NCBI GenBank assembly: GCA_029212615.1
Contig: JARGPJ010000014.1
Coordinates: 1 to 64,000 of the forward strand
DNA length: 64,000 bases
Direction of reading: 5' to 3'
Origin: Verrucomicrobiales bacterium
Lineage (GTDB): Bacteria > Verrucomicrobiota > Verrucomicrobiia > Verrucomicrobiales > DEV007
The notes below the pieces were generated by a model. That model was given only the letters and a program-made list of their open reading frames with translations, did not search any database and was not told the origin of the DNA. Position numbers and translations under genes: made by a program. Shown here one piece after another: positions 28,782 through 36,855 of the stretch. Within the stretch, counting starts at the first letter, position 1, and each line of letters starts with the position of its first letter.

Positions 28782-31022
28782 TCATTCCCAGACCCAATAT
28801 TTAAGTCTCATTTCTTCGGCAACACGGGAAGCTTCGATCGCGCGTGGACCGCTTTTACGGGAGAGGTCGTCGGCCATTTTGATGGCCGCTTTCCAATCCT
28901 CTTTTTCCTGCAGCAGGTTGATCGCAAAGAAGCCGGCTCTGAAGATCCACTCCTGTGAGCGGATATCGGAATCAAGTGCGAGGCCGGGCCCCGAATCTGC
29001 AGCACCAGCGACGATGGAGCGGTAAATTTCCAATGCCACTTCCTGATTTTCCGTCGCCTCGAGGCAGCGGGCCCGTCTCAGGGCAGCAGAGTATCGCCAA
29101 TGGGGAGGGGCTTCGGGGAGGCTTGAAAGTTGGGAAAAGGTTTCAGCAGCTTTCGCGAGAAGTGTCTCGTCCTGGTTGAGTGCCAGCGCCTCCAGGTAAT
29201 AGGTGAATCCCAGATCGGCGAGGGCGGCCATTTGAATTTCGGGGTCCGCGGCTTCCGCATTGATGATGGCTTCAAAGGCATCGCGCGCCTCTGTAAACTG
29301 ATCCAGTTTCAGATAGAGGAGACCCAGCTCGTGTTGGGCACTGAGTGCATACGGGCCGTTGCCTTTTGCCATTGTCTGCCAAACAGAAATTGAATCTTCG
29401 CCCGGTGGACTCGATTTGGCGGCAAAGAAAACCGCGAGATCGGCGAAGTCAGATTCAGGGAAGCGGTTCGCAACGGTTTCGAAGAGAATGTTGGATTCCT
29501 CAAGTCTCTTTTCGGAAAATAATTGCTTGGCAAGGAGCATTGAGACTTCAGGGAAGTAAGCGGAACCGGGCCAGTCATTGAGAAACGATTCGGCCTTCGC
29601 AGTGAAAGCGGGGAAATTCGAATTAATCAATTCAAGCCAGACGCTGGTGTAATCGAGGCGTTCGTTCTGAGTGAGTGACAAAGGCTGGGTTTGCAGACTT
29701 TCGAAAATCTGGCGGGCGGCTTTGGGGCGGGCAGGCGCCTGATTGAGATGGATTTCCGCGAGGGCGAGCTGGGCTTCAACCCGGTGCGGATGATTCGGGT
29801 TTTCGCGAATGAAGTTCTGGAGATAAGTGAGAGCATCACTCTCGGCGCGCGCGGCCCGGAAAAGGCCTGCGAGGTAGTTTAAATCAGCAACCCATTGTGA
29901 GCGGGGAACCTGGTTGCGGAGTTCTTCCTTCGCCGAGAGAAAAGACGTAAAGTCCTCGTCCTGCAAAGAGGCGAGGGCGGAGTTGTAGAGGCTTCGGTGA
30001 CGATTCTCGAGGCTTCCTTCTTTGGCGAGATCGAGGAAAGTATCGCCCGCTTCTGAGAAAGATTCTTCCTGGAAGTTCCGGATCGCGCGGTCGAAGGCGT
30101 GGAGGTAGTCAAAGTCCGGGAGAACACTTTCGGGATGATCATCCTCCGGCTCATAGTTCCCTTGAGATCGAGCCAGGTAGAAAGCCGCCGACTCCGAATG
30201 CGGAGAAGTGGCGTCGTCCGCGCGGGATTGAATCCATTCACGTGGCGCTTCGATGCCGGCGGCATTCTCCGCCGATTCGAGGAGGAGGAATTTCTCGCGC
30301 TGTGAGCGGCTTTCCTCATCGTTCATGATCGAGGCAAGGATTTGGTCGAAGGCTTCATCAGTCTTTCCTGATTGAATCAGATTCCATGATGCCAGATTCA
30401 GATAGAGAAGGGAATCGCTCGGGCCGGGGCTTCCCAGCCATTGCAGGGCAAGGTCAGGGCGGGAGGCTTTCGTGGCGACAAGGGCGGCTCGTAATTTTTC
30501 CTCCGGCGTCGAGAGATTAGTTAGGGCTTCGACTCGTTGAAGGGCTTCGACCACTTCACCGCTGAGCGCCTGGCAGACAGAGAGATCCAGTGCAAAGGCG
30601 GAATCGTTTTCTTTCAGTGTTCCTCGAAGCAGAGTGTATGTCTCGGCGGCATCAGCGAAGCGATGCTGCTGCTGAAAAGCGACCGCAGACCAGCGAAGGC
30701 GTTCGCGAGACGGGTTCAGTGCAGGGTTTGCATCAACCCACTGAACGGCACGATCGGACTCGCCATTCTTAACCCATGCTTCAAGGAGGCGTGAAGCGAC
30801 AAATTCTTTTTCGACTTCGCCGGTGCCGTCAGCCTCGAATATTTCCCAGATGGTTTCGAAGTGGTCCGCCGCAGTTCCAAAACGGGAATCGGTCAGGGCG
30901 CGGCAGCCGTCACGGAAGGCCTGGAGGTCGGAAAGGCTGTCCTGGGCGGAGCCGGAGAGGAGAGAAGAAAGCCAAACTCCGCCGGCGAGCGCAAGGCTGA
31001 TCCATCTGTTCGCGCCGGTCAT
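28782..31022 (-). CDS. Exported TPR-repeat protein
   Basis: 746 residues, signal peptide at about 1-27 (cleavage likely after SAQ). The rest is almost wholly helical with tetratricopeptide-like pairs, clearest in YLQNFIRENPNHPHRVEAQLA-type segments, NILFETVANRFPESDFADLA, and LYLKLDQFTEARDAFEAI. There is no membrane anchor or enzyme motif. Such exported TPR proteins commonly serve as scaffolds in envelope assembly, like BamD or YbgF. It is the last gene of the minus-strand operon that begins at 33676; the gap to the gene upstream is nine bases. Confidence 0.85.
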   Translation of the reverse strand: MTGANRWISLALAGGVWLSSLLSGSAQDSLSDLQAFRDGCRALTDSRFGTAADHFETIWEIFEADGTGEVEKEFVASRLLEAWVKNGESDRAVQWVDANPALNPSRERLRWSAVAFQQQHRFADAAETYTLLRGTLKENDSAFALDLSVCQALSGEVVEALQRVEALTNLSTPEEKLRAALVATKASRPDLALQWLGSPGPSDSLLYLNLASWNLIQSGKTDEAFDQILASIMNDEESRSQREKFLLLESAENAAGIEAPREWIQSRADDATSPHSESAAFYLARSQGNYEPEDDHPESVLPDFDYLHAFDRAIRNFQEESFSEAGDTFLDLAKEGSLENRHRSLYNSALASLQDEDFTSFLSAKEELRNQVPRSQWVADLNYLAGLFRAARAESDALTYLQNFIRENPNHPHRVEAQLALAEIHLNQAPARPKAARQIFESLQTQPLSLTQNERLDYTSVWLELINSNFPAFTAKAESFLNDWPGSAYFPEVSMLLAKQLFSEKRLEESNILFETVANRFPESDFADLAVFFAAKSSPPGEDSISVWQTMAKGNGPYALSAQHELGLLYLKLDQFTEARDAFEAIINAEAADPEIQMAALADLGFTYYLEALALNQDETLLAKAAETFSQLSSLPEAPPHWRYSAALRRARCLEATENQEVALEIYRSIVAGAADSGPGLALDSDIRSQEWIFRAGFFAINLLQEKEDWKAAIKMADDLSRKSGPRAIEASRVAEEMRLKYWVWE

Positions 31023-31031
31023 GATTCCAGG

Positions 31032-31556
31032 TCACTCGGGGGAGTGACTTTTTACGAATTCCACCATTTTATCGGCTTCGCCTCCCGTGCTCCAAATGGC
31101 CCGGAGAAAATCTGCCGGGGCTATTTGATGCGTTCTGAGGAAATTTCGGTCGCCGCCGCAGCAGAACATGATGTCCGGATCGAGTTCGCCCCGCAGCTTG
31201 CCGACCGCCTTCATGATGATGCGGGGAAGCCAAGTGTATCCATCGAGAGCTTCACCTTTGCCGGGGAGGTCAGAAGGTTTGATTTCCCGGGAACTCAACT
31301 CCCCGTTCATCTCCCACTTGAAGTAGTCGCGGCGCGCGCTCGCAATCAGGATCGCGGTGGAAAGTGTTGGCTCGCCGCCGTCACCGAAGTCTTCGACGAA
31401 ATCGAAAAATTCCCGTGTTTTGTAGCCGATCGATCTCAGGAATGCGAGGTCAGCGTCATTGTAGTAGCCGTTGAAATCAGTATCCCCGCTCTGGTAGCGC
31501 GTGAGGCACCGGTTGAAGAGTTCGGTGAATTGAGAATCCCACTGGTAGTTGCTCAT
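31032..31556 (-). CDS. DUF5069-like protein
   Basis: 174 residues, no signal peptide. The centre reads LDGYTWLPRIIMKAVGKLRGELDPDIMF, close to the 'G..wLPR...Ka...LaG.l..' pattern of DUF5069 proteins, and the end (PADFLRAIWSTGGEADKMVEFV) fits the last two helices. The family has no known function. Two Cys (CCGGD) follow the central motif. It lies 26 bases after nadA and nine bases before the TPR gene, within one likely operon. Confidence 0.75.
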   Translation of the reverse strand: MSNYQWDSQFTELFNRCLTRYQSGDTDFNGYYNDADLAFLRSIGYKTREFFDFVEDFGDGGEPTLSTAILIASARRDYFKWEMNGELSSREIKPSDLPGKGEALDGYTWLPRIIMKAVGKLRGELDPDIMFCCGGDRNFLRTHQIAPADFLRAIWSTGGEADKMVEFVKSHSPE

Positions 31557-31582
31557 GCTGAGTTAGACGTTCGGATTCGATC

Positions 31583-32527
31583 CTACTTACTGAGTTCGAG
31601 CATTCGCATGATCGGTGCCTTGGCCCGTTCGCGAGTGGTTTCGTCGAGTTGGACTTCCGGCGTGAGGTCGCGAAGACAAAGGTAGAGTTTCTCCATTGTG
31701 TTCATCATCATGTAGCGACACTCAGCGCAGGCACAGTTGTCGGTTGGCCCGGGAATGAGGTTTTTACCGGGAACCTCCCGTCGGAGGCGGTGAAGCATGT
31801 TTGCTTCAGTTACAACGATGATGTTTTGTGAGGGCGTTTCCCTGCAGAAGTCGACCATCTTCTCGGTTGAGCAAACTTCATCGGCGAGGAGTCGGACCGC
31901 TGTCGTGCATTCCGGGTGTGCCACGGTGACCGCGTCCGGATGCTCATCTTTGATTCGCTGAATGCTGTCGCGAGTGAACTCGACGTGCACATAACAGTTT
32001 CCGTTCCAGAAATCCATTTCCCGGCCGGTCTGCTGCGAAACCCAGGCGCCGAGGTTTTGATCGGGAACAAACAAAATGGGGCGATCCGCGGGGGCCGCTT
32101 CAACGATACGGACCGCGTTGCCGCTCGTGCAGATAACATCCGAGAGCGCTTTCACGGCGGCTGAGGAGTTGATGTAAGTGATGACGTAGTAGTTCTTCTC
32201 ATTATTCTCTTCGAGAAAAGCTCCCAGGTCTTCGGCGGGGCAGGAATCTTCCAGCGAACAGCCGGCATTCGCATCGGGAAGGATAACGGTCTTCTCCGGA
32301 TTGATCATTTTCGCCGTTTCCGCCATAAAATGAACGCCGCAGAAGGCGATCACATCAGCCTCAGTTTCCTGAGCGCGAAAGGCGAGGCCCAGCGAGTCAC
32401 CGACGTAGTCAGCGATTTCCTGAATTTCAGCGATTTGATAGTTATGTGCGAGGATCACCGCATTCCGCTCCTTTTTGAGGGCAAGAATATCGGCTCGCAG
32501 ATCAGTAGAGGTCAACGTCGTCGTCAT
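31583..32527 (-). CDS. nadA: Quinolinate synthase
   Basis: 314 residues. It condenses iminoaspartate with dihydroxyacetone phosphate to quinolinate in NAD synthesis, using an oxygen-sensitive 4Fe-4S cluster. The motifs are complete: ILAHNYQIAEIQ-type start (VILAHNYQ), AFCGVHFMAETAK and a Cys near ICTSGNA, HPECTTAV, and NCACAECRYMMMNT near the end. nadB and nadC are not adjacent. It starts six bases beyond the stop of the zinc-ribbon bactofilin gene, so it is probably co-transcribed with it, an unexpected pairing. Confidence 0.96.
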   Translation of the reverse strand: MTTTLTSTDLRADILALKKERNAVILAHNYQIAEIQEIADYVGDSLGLAFRAQETEADVIAFCGVHFMAETAKMINPEKTVILPDANAGCSLEDSCPAEDLGAFLEENNEKNYYVITYINSSAAVKALSDVICTSGNAVRIVEAAPADRPILFVPDQNLGAWVSQQTGREMDFWNGNCYVHVEFTRDSIQRIKDEHPDAVTVAHPECTTAVRLLADEVCSTEKMVDFCRETPSQNIIVVTEANMLHRLRREVPGKNLIPGPTDNCACAECRYMMMNTMEKLYLCLRDLTPEVQLDETTRERAKAPIMRMLELSK

Positions 32528-32533
32528 GGGGGG

Positions 32534-33676
32534 TTATCCGATCACGGAAGGATTGAAGCCCACTTTCATGGGCAGGTCGGTGGATGTGTCAGGGTCAATA
32601 CGGGCCTGTCCGGAAATAGTAGCGCCGTCTTTTAAATCGATCTCAACTGCCTGGACATCGCCGCTCACTGAGCCGGTTCGATTGATGCGAACCTGACCGG
32701 AACAAGTCAGGTCTCCTTCGAGTTGGCCCTGTATCTCCGCTTTTTCCGCTTTGACTCCGTCGGGGAATTCGACCACGCAGTTTTTTTCGATGAGAAGCTT
32801 CCGGCAGTAGAGGTTTCCCCGAACCACGCCTGAATGGCGGAAAACAGCATCTCCCGAGCAATCGACAAAAGCATCAATGACGCCATTCACGGTGAGGTGA
32901 TGACAGGCGATTTCGCATTTCCTGAGACCTCCGCGCCGTCCAATCACGATGTCGCCGCGGGTTCTAAGCGTGTGGTTCTTCTGGGTCTTGATTTCGTAGT
33001 TCGCCAGGCTGATATAGACGCTGCAGCGCTCGCACTGGGTCGATTTGGCAAAACGTGAAACCTGTTGAATATGGTAGCAACGGAAGCAGCGAACCTCGAG
33101 TTCCGTCGCGGCATCGGAGGCGCGACGCCGCTTTTCCTGCGGTTGGTAATTGGGCGGCATTTTCTCCGCATCGCCGTGGATTGCGGGGGATTGTGATTGA
33201 ATTAAAGCGGCCATGGAGCCTTCGGCGAGAGCCTCCTTGCTTTGCGCCTGATTCCCGAGCGATGAAGTGCCGGCTGTTTCGGGTTCCTCTTCTTCAGTGG
33301 CAAGACCAAAGAAAGCACCGGCGGAAATCCCCCCGGCTTCTTCGGGGAAATCTTCTTCGGGGCGGGGGAGGGGCTTCGCTTTACGGTCTTTGTCCTCTGC
33401 CGAAATGACCCAGGCGTCTTCTGGAGGTTCCTCTGTCTCCTCCGGTTCATTCCAGACGAAGGGGGCTTCGAGGCCCTTCTCTTCATCGACCCGGACTTCG
33501 GCGAGGCCGCTGACACGCAGTCCCGGATTGGGAATCGCTTTCCCCTTGAGAACGCGAAAATGTTCCCCGCAGGATTTACAAAAGGAGGAAATGACAAGCG
33601 CAGGCTCTTCCTGTTCTTCCCCACAGGAGGGGCAGGTCAGCGTGATCCTTTTAATCTTGTTCAGTTTGCGAAACAC
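32534..33676 (-). CDS. Bactofilin-domain protein with two zinc ribbons
   Basis: 380 residues from a GTG start. A first zinc ribbon is formed by C15, C18, C33 and C36 (CPSCG...CKSCG). An acidic Pro-rich linker follows, then a second four-Cys site at C197, C200, C215 and C218 (CFRCY...CERCS). Residues about 228-360 are a bactofilin beta-helix (SGVVRGNLYCRKLLIEKN, IQGQLEGDLTCSGQVRINRTGSVSGDVQA). Bactofilins polymerise into membrane-associated filaments that localise envelope enzymes. The added zinc sites may bind protein or nucleic acid partners. It heads an operon with nadA, a DUF5069-like gene and a TPR gene. A plain bactofilin gene lies just upstream. Confidence 0.88.
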   Translation of the reverse strand: MFRKLNKIKRITLTCPSCGEEQEEPALVISSFCKSCGEHFRVLKGKAIPNPGLRVSGLAEVRVDEEKGLEAPFVWNEPEETEEPPEDAWVISAEDKDRKAKPLPRPEEDFPEEAGGISAGAFFGLATEEEEPETAGTSSLGNQAQSKEALAEGSMAALIQSQSPAIHGDAEKMPPNYQPQEKRRRASDAATELEVRCFRCYHIQQVSRFAKSTQCERCSVYISLANYEIKTQKNHTLRTRGDIVIGRRGGLRKCEIACHHLTVNGVIDAFVDCSGDAVFRHSGVVRGNLYCRKLLIEKNCVVEFPDGVKAEKAEIQGQLEGDLTCSGQVRINRTGSVSGDVQAVEIDLKDGATISGQARIDPDTSTDLPMKVGFNPSVIG

Positions 33677-33693
33677 AACGTATTCGAAGGGGG

Positions 33694-33728
33694 ATGATAC
33701 GAAAAACGCGCCGGAGTTAATCGGCGCG
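33694..33728 (-). terminator. Terminator of the bactofilin gene, merged with the next promoter
   Basis: On the minus strand CGCGCCG (33728-33722) and CGGCGCG (33713-33707) form a GC-rich hairpin followed by TTTTT (33706-33702), about 50 bases beyond the stop at 33780. The T-run is followed at once by CGTATCAT, whose TATCAT (33699-33694) could be the -10 box for the gene starting at 33676, giving a leader of about 11 bases. Terminator and promoter thus overlap. Confidence 0.65.
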
Positions 33729-33779
33729 CCTCCGTTACCGAAATCCTAGCACGGAAATCGGATGATGTGGTTGAGAAAA

Positions 33780-34304
33780 TTACTTCGGTCCACCGTCGCT
33801 GGAAGAGCCCTGGGACGGACCACTTGACGGCGTGGACGGCGACGATGCTTTTGGTGTGCTGATTTTAGCGGGAGCTCCAACGGTGGAGGCACCCATGAAC
33901 GCAGCGCCTTCTTCGATGGCGAGCTTGCCGGCGACGACGTCTCCGTGGAGTTCGGCGTTCTGCTTTAATTCGCATCGGTCAGTCACCGTGATATTGCCCT
34001 GAACTTTACCGAAGACAACGACGGAGCGTGTCTTGATATCGCCGACAATTTGAGCATTCTCGCCCACGGTGAGATCGCCTTCAGAATTCACTTCCCCTTC
34101 GATGCGGCCATCGATGATAAGGTCATTCGAAAAGCGGAGCTTTCCCTTAATTTCAACGTCGCTGGAGAGAATGTTTTTGCTCGAAGTCATGGAAGTTGAA
34201 GGAGAAGAGCTTCTTGGTTTGATGGATGAATCTCCGCCTGTAGAGGAAGAGGATTTGTTACCGGAGTTCGGTTCGTCGTCTTGGTTGATGATTTGCTTAA
34301 GCAC
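33780..34304 (-). CDS. Bactofilin
   Basis: 174 residues from a GTG start, the usual size for this cytoskeletal family. A disordered Ser-rich N-terminus (about 1-45) and a Ser/Pro-rich C-terminus (about 148-174) flank the beta-helix: LSSDVEIKGKLRFSNDLIIDGRIEGEVNSEGDLTVGENA-type rungs (in several repeats), then VVVFGKVQGNITV and LHGDVVAGKLAIEEGA. It should self-assemble into filaments without nucleotide. It stands in front of the zinc-ribbon bactofilin but has its own terminator. Confidence 0.93.
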   Translation of the reverse strand: MLKQIINQDDEPNSGNKSSSSTGGDSSIKPRSSSPSTSMTSSKNILSSDVEIKGKLRFSNDLIIDGRIEGEVNSEGDLTVGENAQIVGDIKTRSVVVFGKVQGNITVTDRCELKQNAELHGDVVAGKLAIEEGAAFMGASTVGAPAKISTPKASSPSTPSSGPSQGSSSDGGPK

Positions 34305-34374
34305 GGCGAGAAAATTTTAAATTTCAGTCTGGTTGGTCAGGCGGATTCCTGATGTCCCTTTAAATATACGTTCA

Positions 34375-35796
34375 TCATTCAGAAATTAAAAGGTCTTCTG
34401 CGGGATAACTCCATATTTCGCTCAAAGTTGGGTGATAATGTGGGATTTTCAGGAATTCATGCGTCGTCGAGCGGAAATGCATTGCAACAACGAGCTCATG
34501 GATGATCTCCACGGCCTCGGGACCGACTACCGCCGCCCCGAGAATTTCACCGGTTTTCGTATCGGCCATCATCTTGACGAAGCCGTGAAGTTCGCCTTTC
34601 ACCATCGACTTTCCATGGTCATCGAAAGGGTAGGTGGCGGTCGCGAATTCCCGTCCTGCCGCTTTCGCTTCCGCTTCTGACATCCCGACCATGGCGACGG
34701 GGGGATCCGTGAAAATACCGAGAAGTTTCAGGCGATAGTTAATTTCCTTTTTCGGGGCCTTAGTGAACCCGAGGGAGACAGCTGCATTATGTGCCGCGAG
34801 CTCTCCCTGTTCGATGGCGATGTGAACGATCTCGTGCGGGCCGCAGACATCGCCGGCGGCATAGATGTGCCCGGCAGATGTTTCCTGAAAGAAATTGCAG
34901 TCAATGTGCGGCCCCTGCTCCGTGAGCTCAACCCCTGCGGTTTCAAGGTTGAGACCCTGTGTGTTGGGTTCACGTCCCAGCGCCTGGAGGATTTCGTCAG
35001 CGATCACGGTGATCTCTTCGCCGCCCCGTTCAAAAATCACGGCCTTCTTTCCCGTCGTTTCGTCCCGGTAGATCCGCTTCAGGCTTGTGCCGGTATAAAT
35101 TTCGAGGCCGTCGCGACTTTGCATGGCCTCTTCGAGAGCCTTGGCAAGATCGGGATCCGAGCCGGAAAGCAGTTGCCCGCTTCGCTGAATCACGGTGACC
35201 TTGCGGCCGATTCCCTCCAGGTAGCAGGCCATCTCGAGGGCGATCGCTCCTCCTCCTAGAACGATGATGCTTTCAGGGACGCTTTCAGCGTTGAGGACAT
35301 CGTCACTGATCCAGTAGCCGGTTTCCTCGAGTCCTTCGATCGGGATTCTGTTGACCCGGGACCCGGTTGCGATGAGCACGGAGCGAAAGGTGATCTCCCG
35401 GATCGTGCCGTCTTTCATCGTGGCGGTGACGGAGTTCTTTCCGGAGAAGGCGGCGCTTCCGCGAATGAGGTCAAACCGTCCGTCCGCCAGTTGCTCCTGA
35501 CGATACTCGGCGAACTCCCCGATGAGCTGTCGCTTTCGGGCGATGATTTCGGAGGGGTGGGTTTCGACCCTGCCGGCGCGAAGCCCGAACTCTTCGGCGC
35601 GGCGCATCGCCCGCGCCCGGTCCGCTGATTCAATTAGGGTTTTCGAGGGCATGCAGCCGCGGAGAATGCAGAGACCCCCAAGTTCATCGGCCCCGTCGAC
35701 CACTGCAGTCTTCATGCCCAGTTCGTGAGCGGTCCGTGCAGCGGCGTATCCGGCACTCCCTCCTCCGATCACTAAAAAATCGTATTCTAATTTCAT
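34375..35796 (-). CDS. FAD-dependent disulfide oxidoreductase (dihydrolipoamide dehydrogenase/mercuric reductase family)
   Basis: 473 residues from the ATG at 35796; a GTG at 35853 is in frame but adds a sequence with no family pattern before the FAD motif. FAD binding GGGSAGYAAA is at about 11-20. The redox-active pair is CILRGC, here CX4C as in the family. The NAD-binding GGGAIALEMA motif, the second FAD motif IYAAGDVCGPHE and the C-terminal HYHPTLSEIW with the catalytic His are all present. No lipoyl enzyme subunits adjoin it, so the substrate disulfide is open; no mer genes are near. Confidence 0.9.
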   Translation of the reverse strand: MKLEYDFLVIGGGSAGYAAARTAHELGMKTAVVDGADELGGLCILRGCMPSKTLIESADRARAMRRAEEFGLRAGRVETHPSEIIARKRQLIGEFAEYRQEQLADGRFDLIRGSAAFSGKNSVTATMKDGTIREITFRSVLIATGSRVNRIPIEGLEETGYWISDDVLNAESVPESIIVLGGGAIALEMACYLEGIGRKVTVIQRSGQLLSGSDPDLAKALEEAMQSRDGLEIYTGTSLKRIYRDETTGKKAVIFERGGEEITVIADEILQALGREPNTQGLNLETAGVELTEQGPHIDCNFFQETSAGHIYAAGDVCGPHEIVHIAIEQGELAAHNAAVSLGFTKAPKKEINYRLKLLGIFTDPPVAMVGMSEAEAKAAGREFATATYPFDDHGKSMVKGELHGFVKMMADTKTGEILGAAVVGPEAVEIIHELVVAMHFRSTTHEFLKIPHYHPTLSEIWSYPAEDLLISE

Positions 35797-35961
35797 GCTG
35801 GTTTGTGTATCGACAATTTCTGGACTTGGGTCAATGCCCGACGCAATTTGCACGCCGGTGTCATCCCGGAATGAATACGACGAAATGATAGACCTATCCT
35901 TAACGCATTCTCTTTCCTGTCACGATTTGAAAGTAAACTTCGATCACTCCCGTTCTAACTG

Positions 35962-36849
35962 ATGTCCCTGCGTCTCGAAATGCTGCAGGTCGCGAGACTT
36001 GCCCCCTCTGTTCTTGGAGAAGAAGCCTCGGCATTGATTCGTGACTTTGTTCTTTCCCAGGCTCATCCTGAAGGGGGCTTTTGTGATCGCGACGGGGAAG
36101 CTGATCTCTATTACTCCAGTTTTGCGATTGATTGTCTCACCGCTTTGCAGGCGGAGTTGCCGGAGGCGTCGCTGAAGCATTACCTCACCGGGCGCCTCGG
36201 GAAGCTCGATGAACTCGACTTCGTTCATCTCTGTTGTCTTGCCCGCTGTTTTTCCGCGTTGAAAGACAAGCCTTCGCCGGATGAACTCGCCCCGGTGTTT
36301 CTGGCGATTGAAAAATATCGGACCGGGGAGGGGGGCTACAATCAGAGTGATGAAGCGGAAACGGGATCCGCCTACGCCGGTTTTCTCGCCTACGGTGCCT
36401 ACGCCGATCACGGGCTTCCGGTTCCGAATGAGGAAGGGCTGGGGCGCTCTCTTGATCAGCTTAAGGTCGAAGGCGGTGCCTGGGCGAACGATGTTGAGCT
36501 GCCGATTCCCAATGTTCCCTCGACGGCGGCGGCGATCACTTTGTGCCGCAACCTCCGGCTTCCGATTCCCCGGGAAACCCCGGGCTGGATTTTAAACTCG
36601 CTCCACCCCACCGGCGGGTTCCTTCCCTTTCCGATGGCGCCGCTACCGGATCTGCTTTCGACGGCGGTTGCGCTTCATGCCCTCGACGGCCTTCAGGTTT
36701 CCTACGAGGGGAAAAAGGAACGCATCCTCGATTTTGTCGACAGTCTCTGGACCGCGGCGGGTGGGTTTCATGGCACCTGGGATGATGATGATCTTGATAT
36801 CGAATACACCTACTACGGCCTCCTCGCGCTCGGACATCTCGCTCTTTAG
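35962..36849 (+). CDS. Prenyltransferase/cyclase-repeat (alpha-alpha barrel) protein
   Basis: 295 residues with repeated alpha-barrel units of the prenyltransferase beta-subunit type: LSQAHPEGGFCDRDGEADLYYSSFA, EKYRTGEGGYNQSD and LDIEYTYYGLLALGHLAL. The final unit closely resembles the 'D..htyYGL..L' end of protein prenyltransferase beta chains. The DXDD acid motif of class II cyclases is not in its usual place. It lies six bases before the squalene-hopene-type cyclase and must be co-transcribed. It may be a partner or a helper of that enzyme; a true protein prenyltransferase is unlikely in a bacterium. Confidence 0.8.
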   Translation: MSLRLEMLQVARLAPSVLGEEASALIRDFVLSQAHPEGGFCDRDGEADLYYSSFAIDCLTALQAELPEASLKHYLTGRLGKLDELDFVHLCCLARCFSALKDKPSPDELAPVFLAIEKYRTGEGGYNQSDEAETGSAYAGFLAYGAYADHGLPVPNEEGLGRSLDQLKVEGGAWANDVELPIPNVPSTAAAITLCRNLRLPIPRETPGWILNSLHPTGGFLPFPMAPLPDLLSTAVALHALDGLQVSYEGKKERILDFVDSLWTAAGGFHGTWDDDDLDIEYTYYGLLALGHLAL

Positions 36850-36855
36850 ACGACC

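Noticed and set aside
30861..31685. 274-codon plus-strand frame
   Set aside because: Antisense of the TPR, DUF5069-like and nadA genes, which have clear protein patterns.
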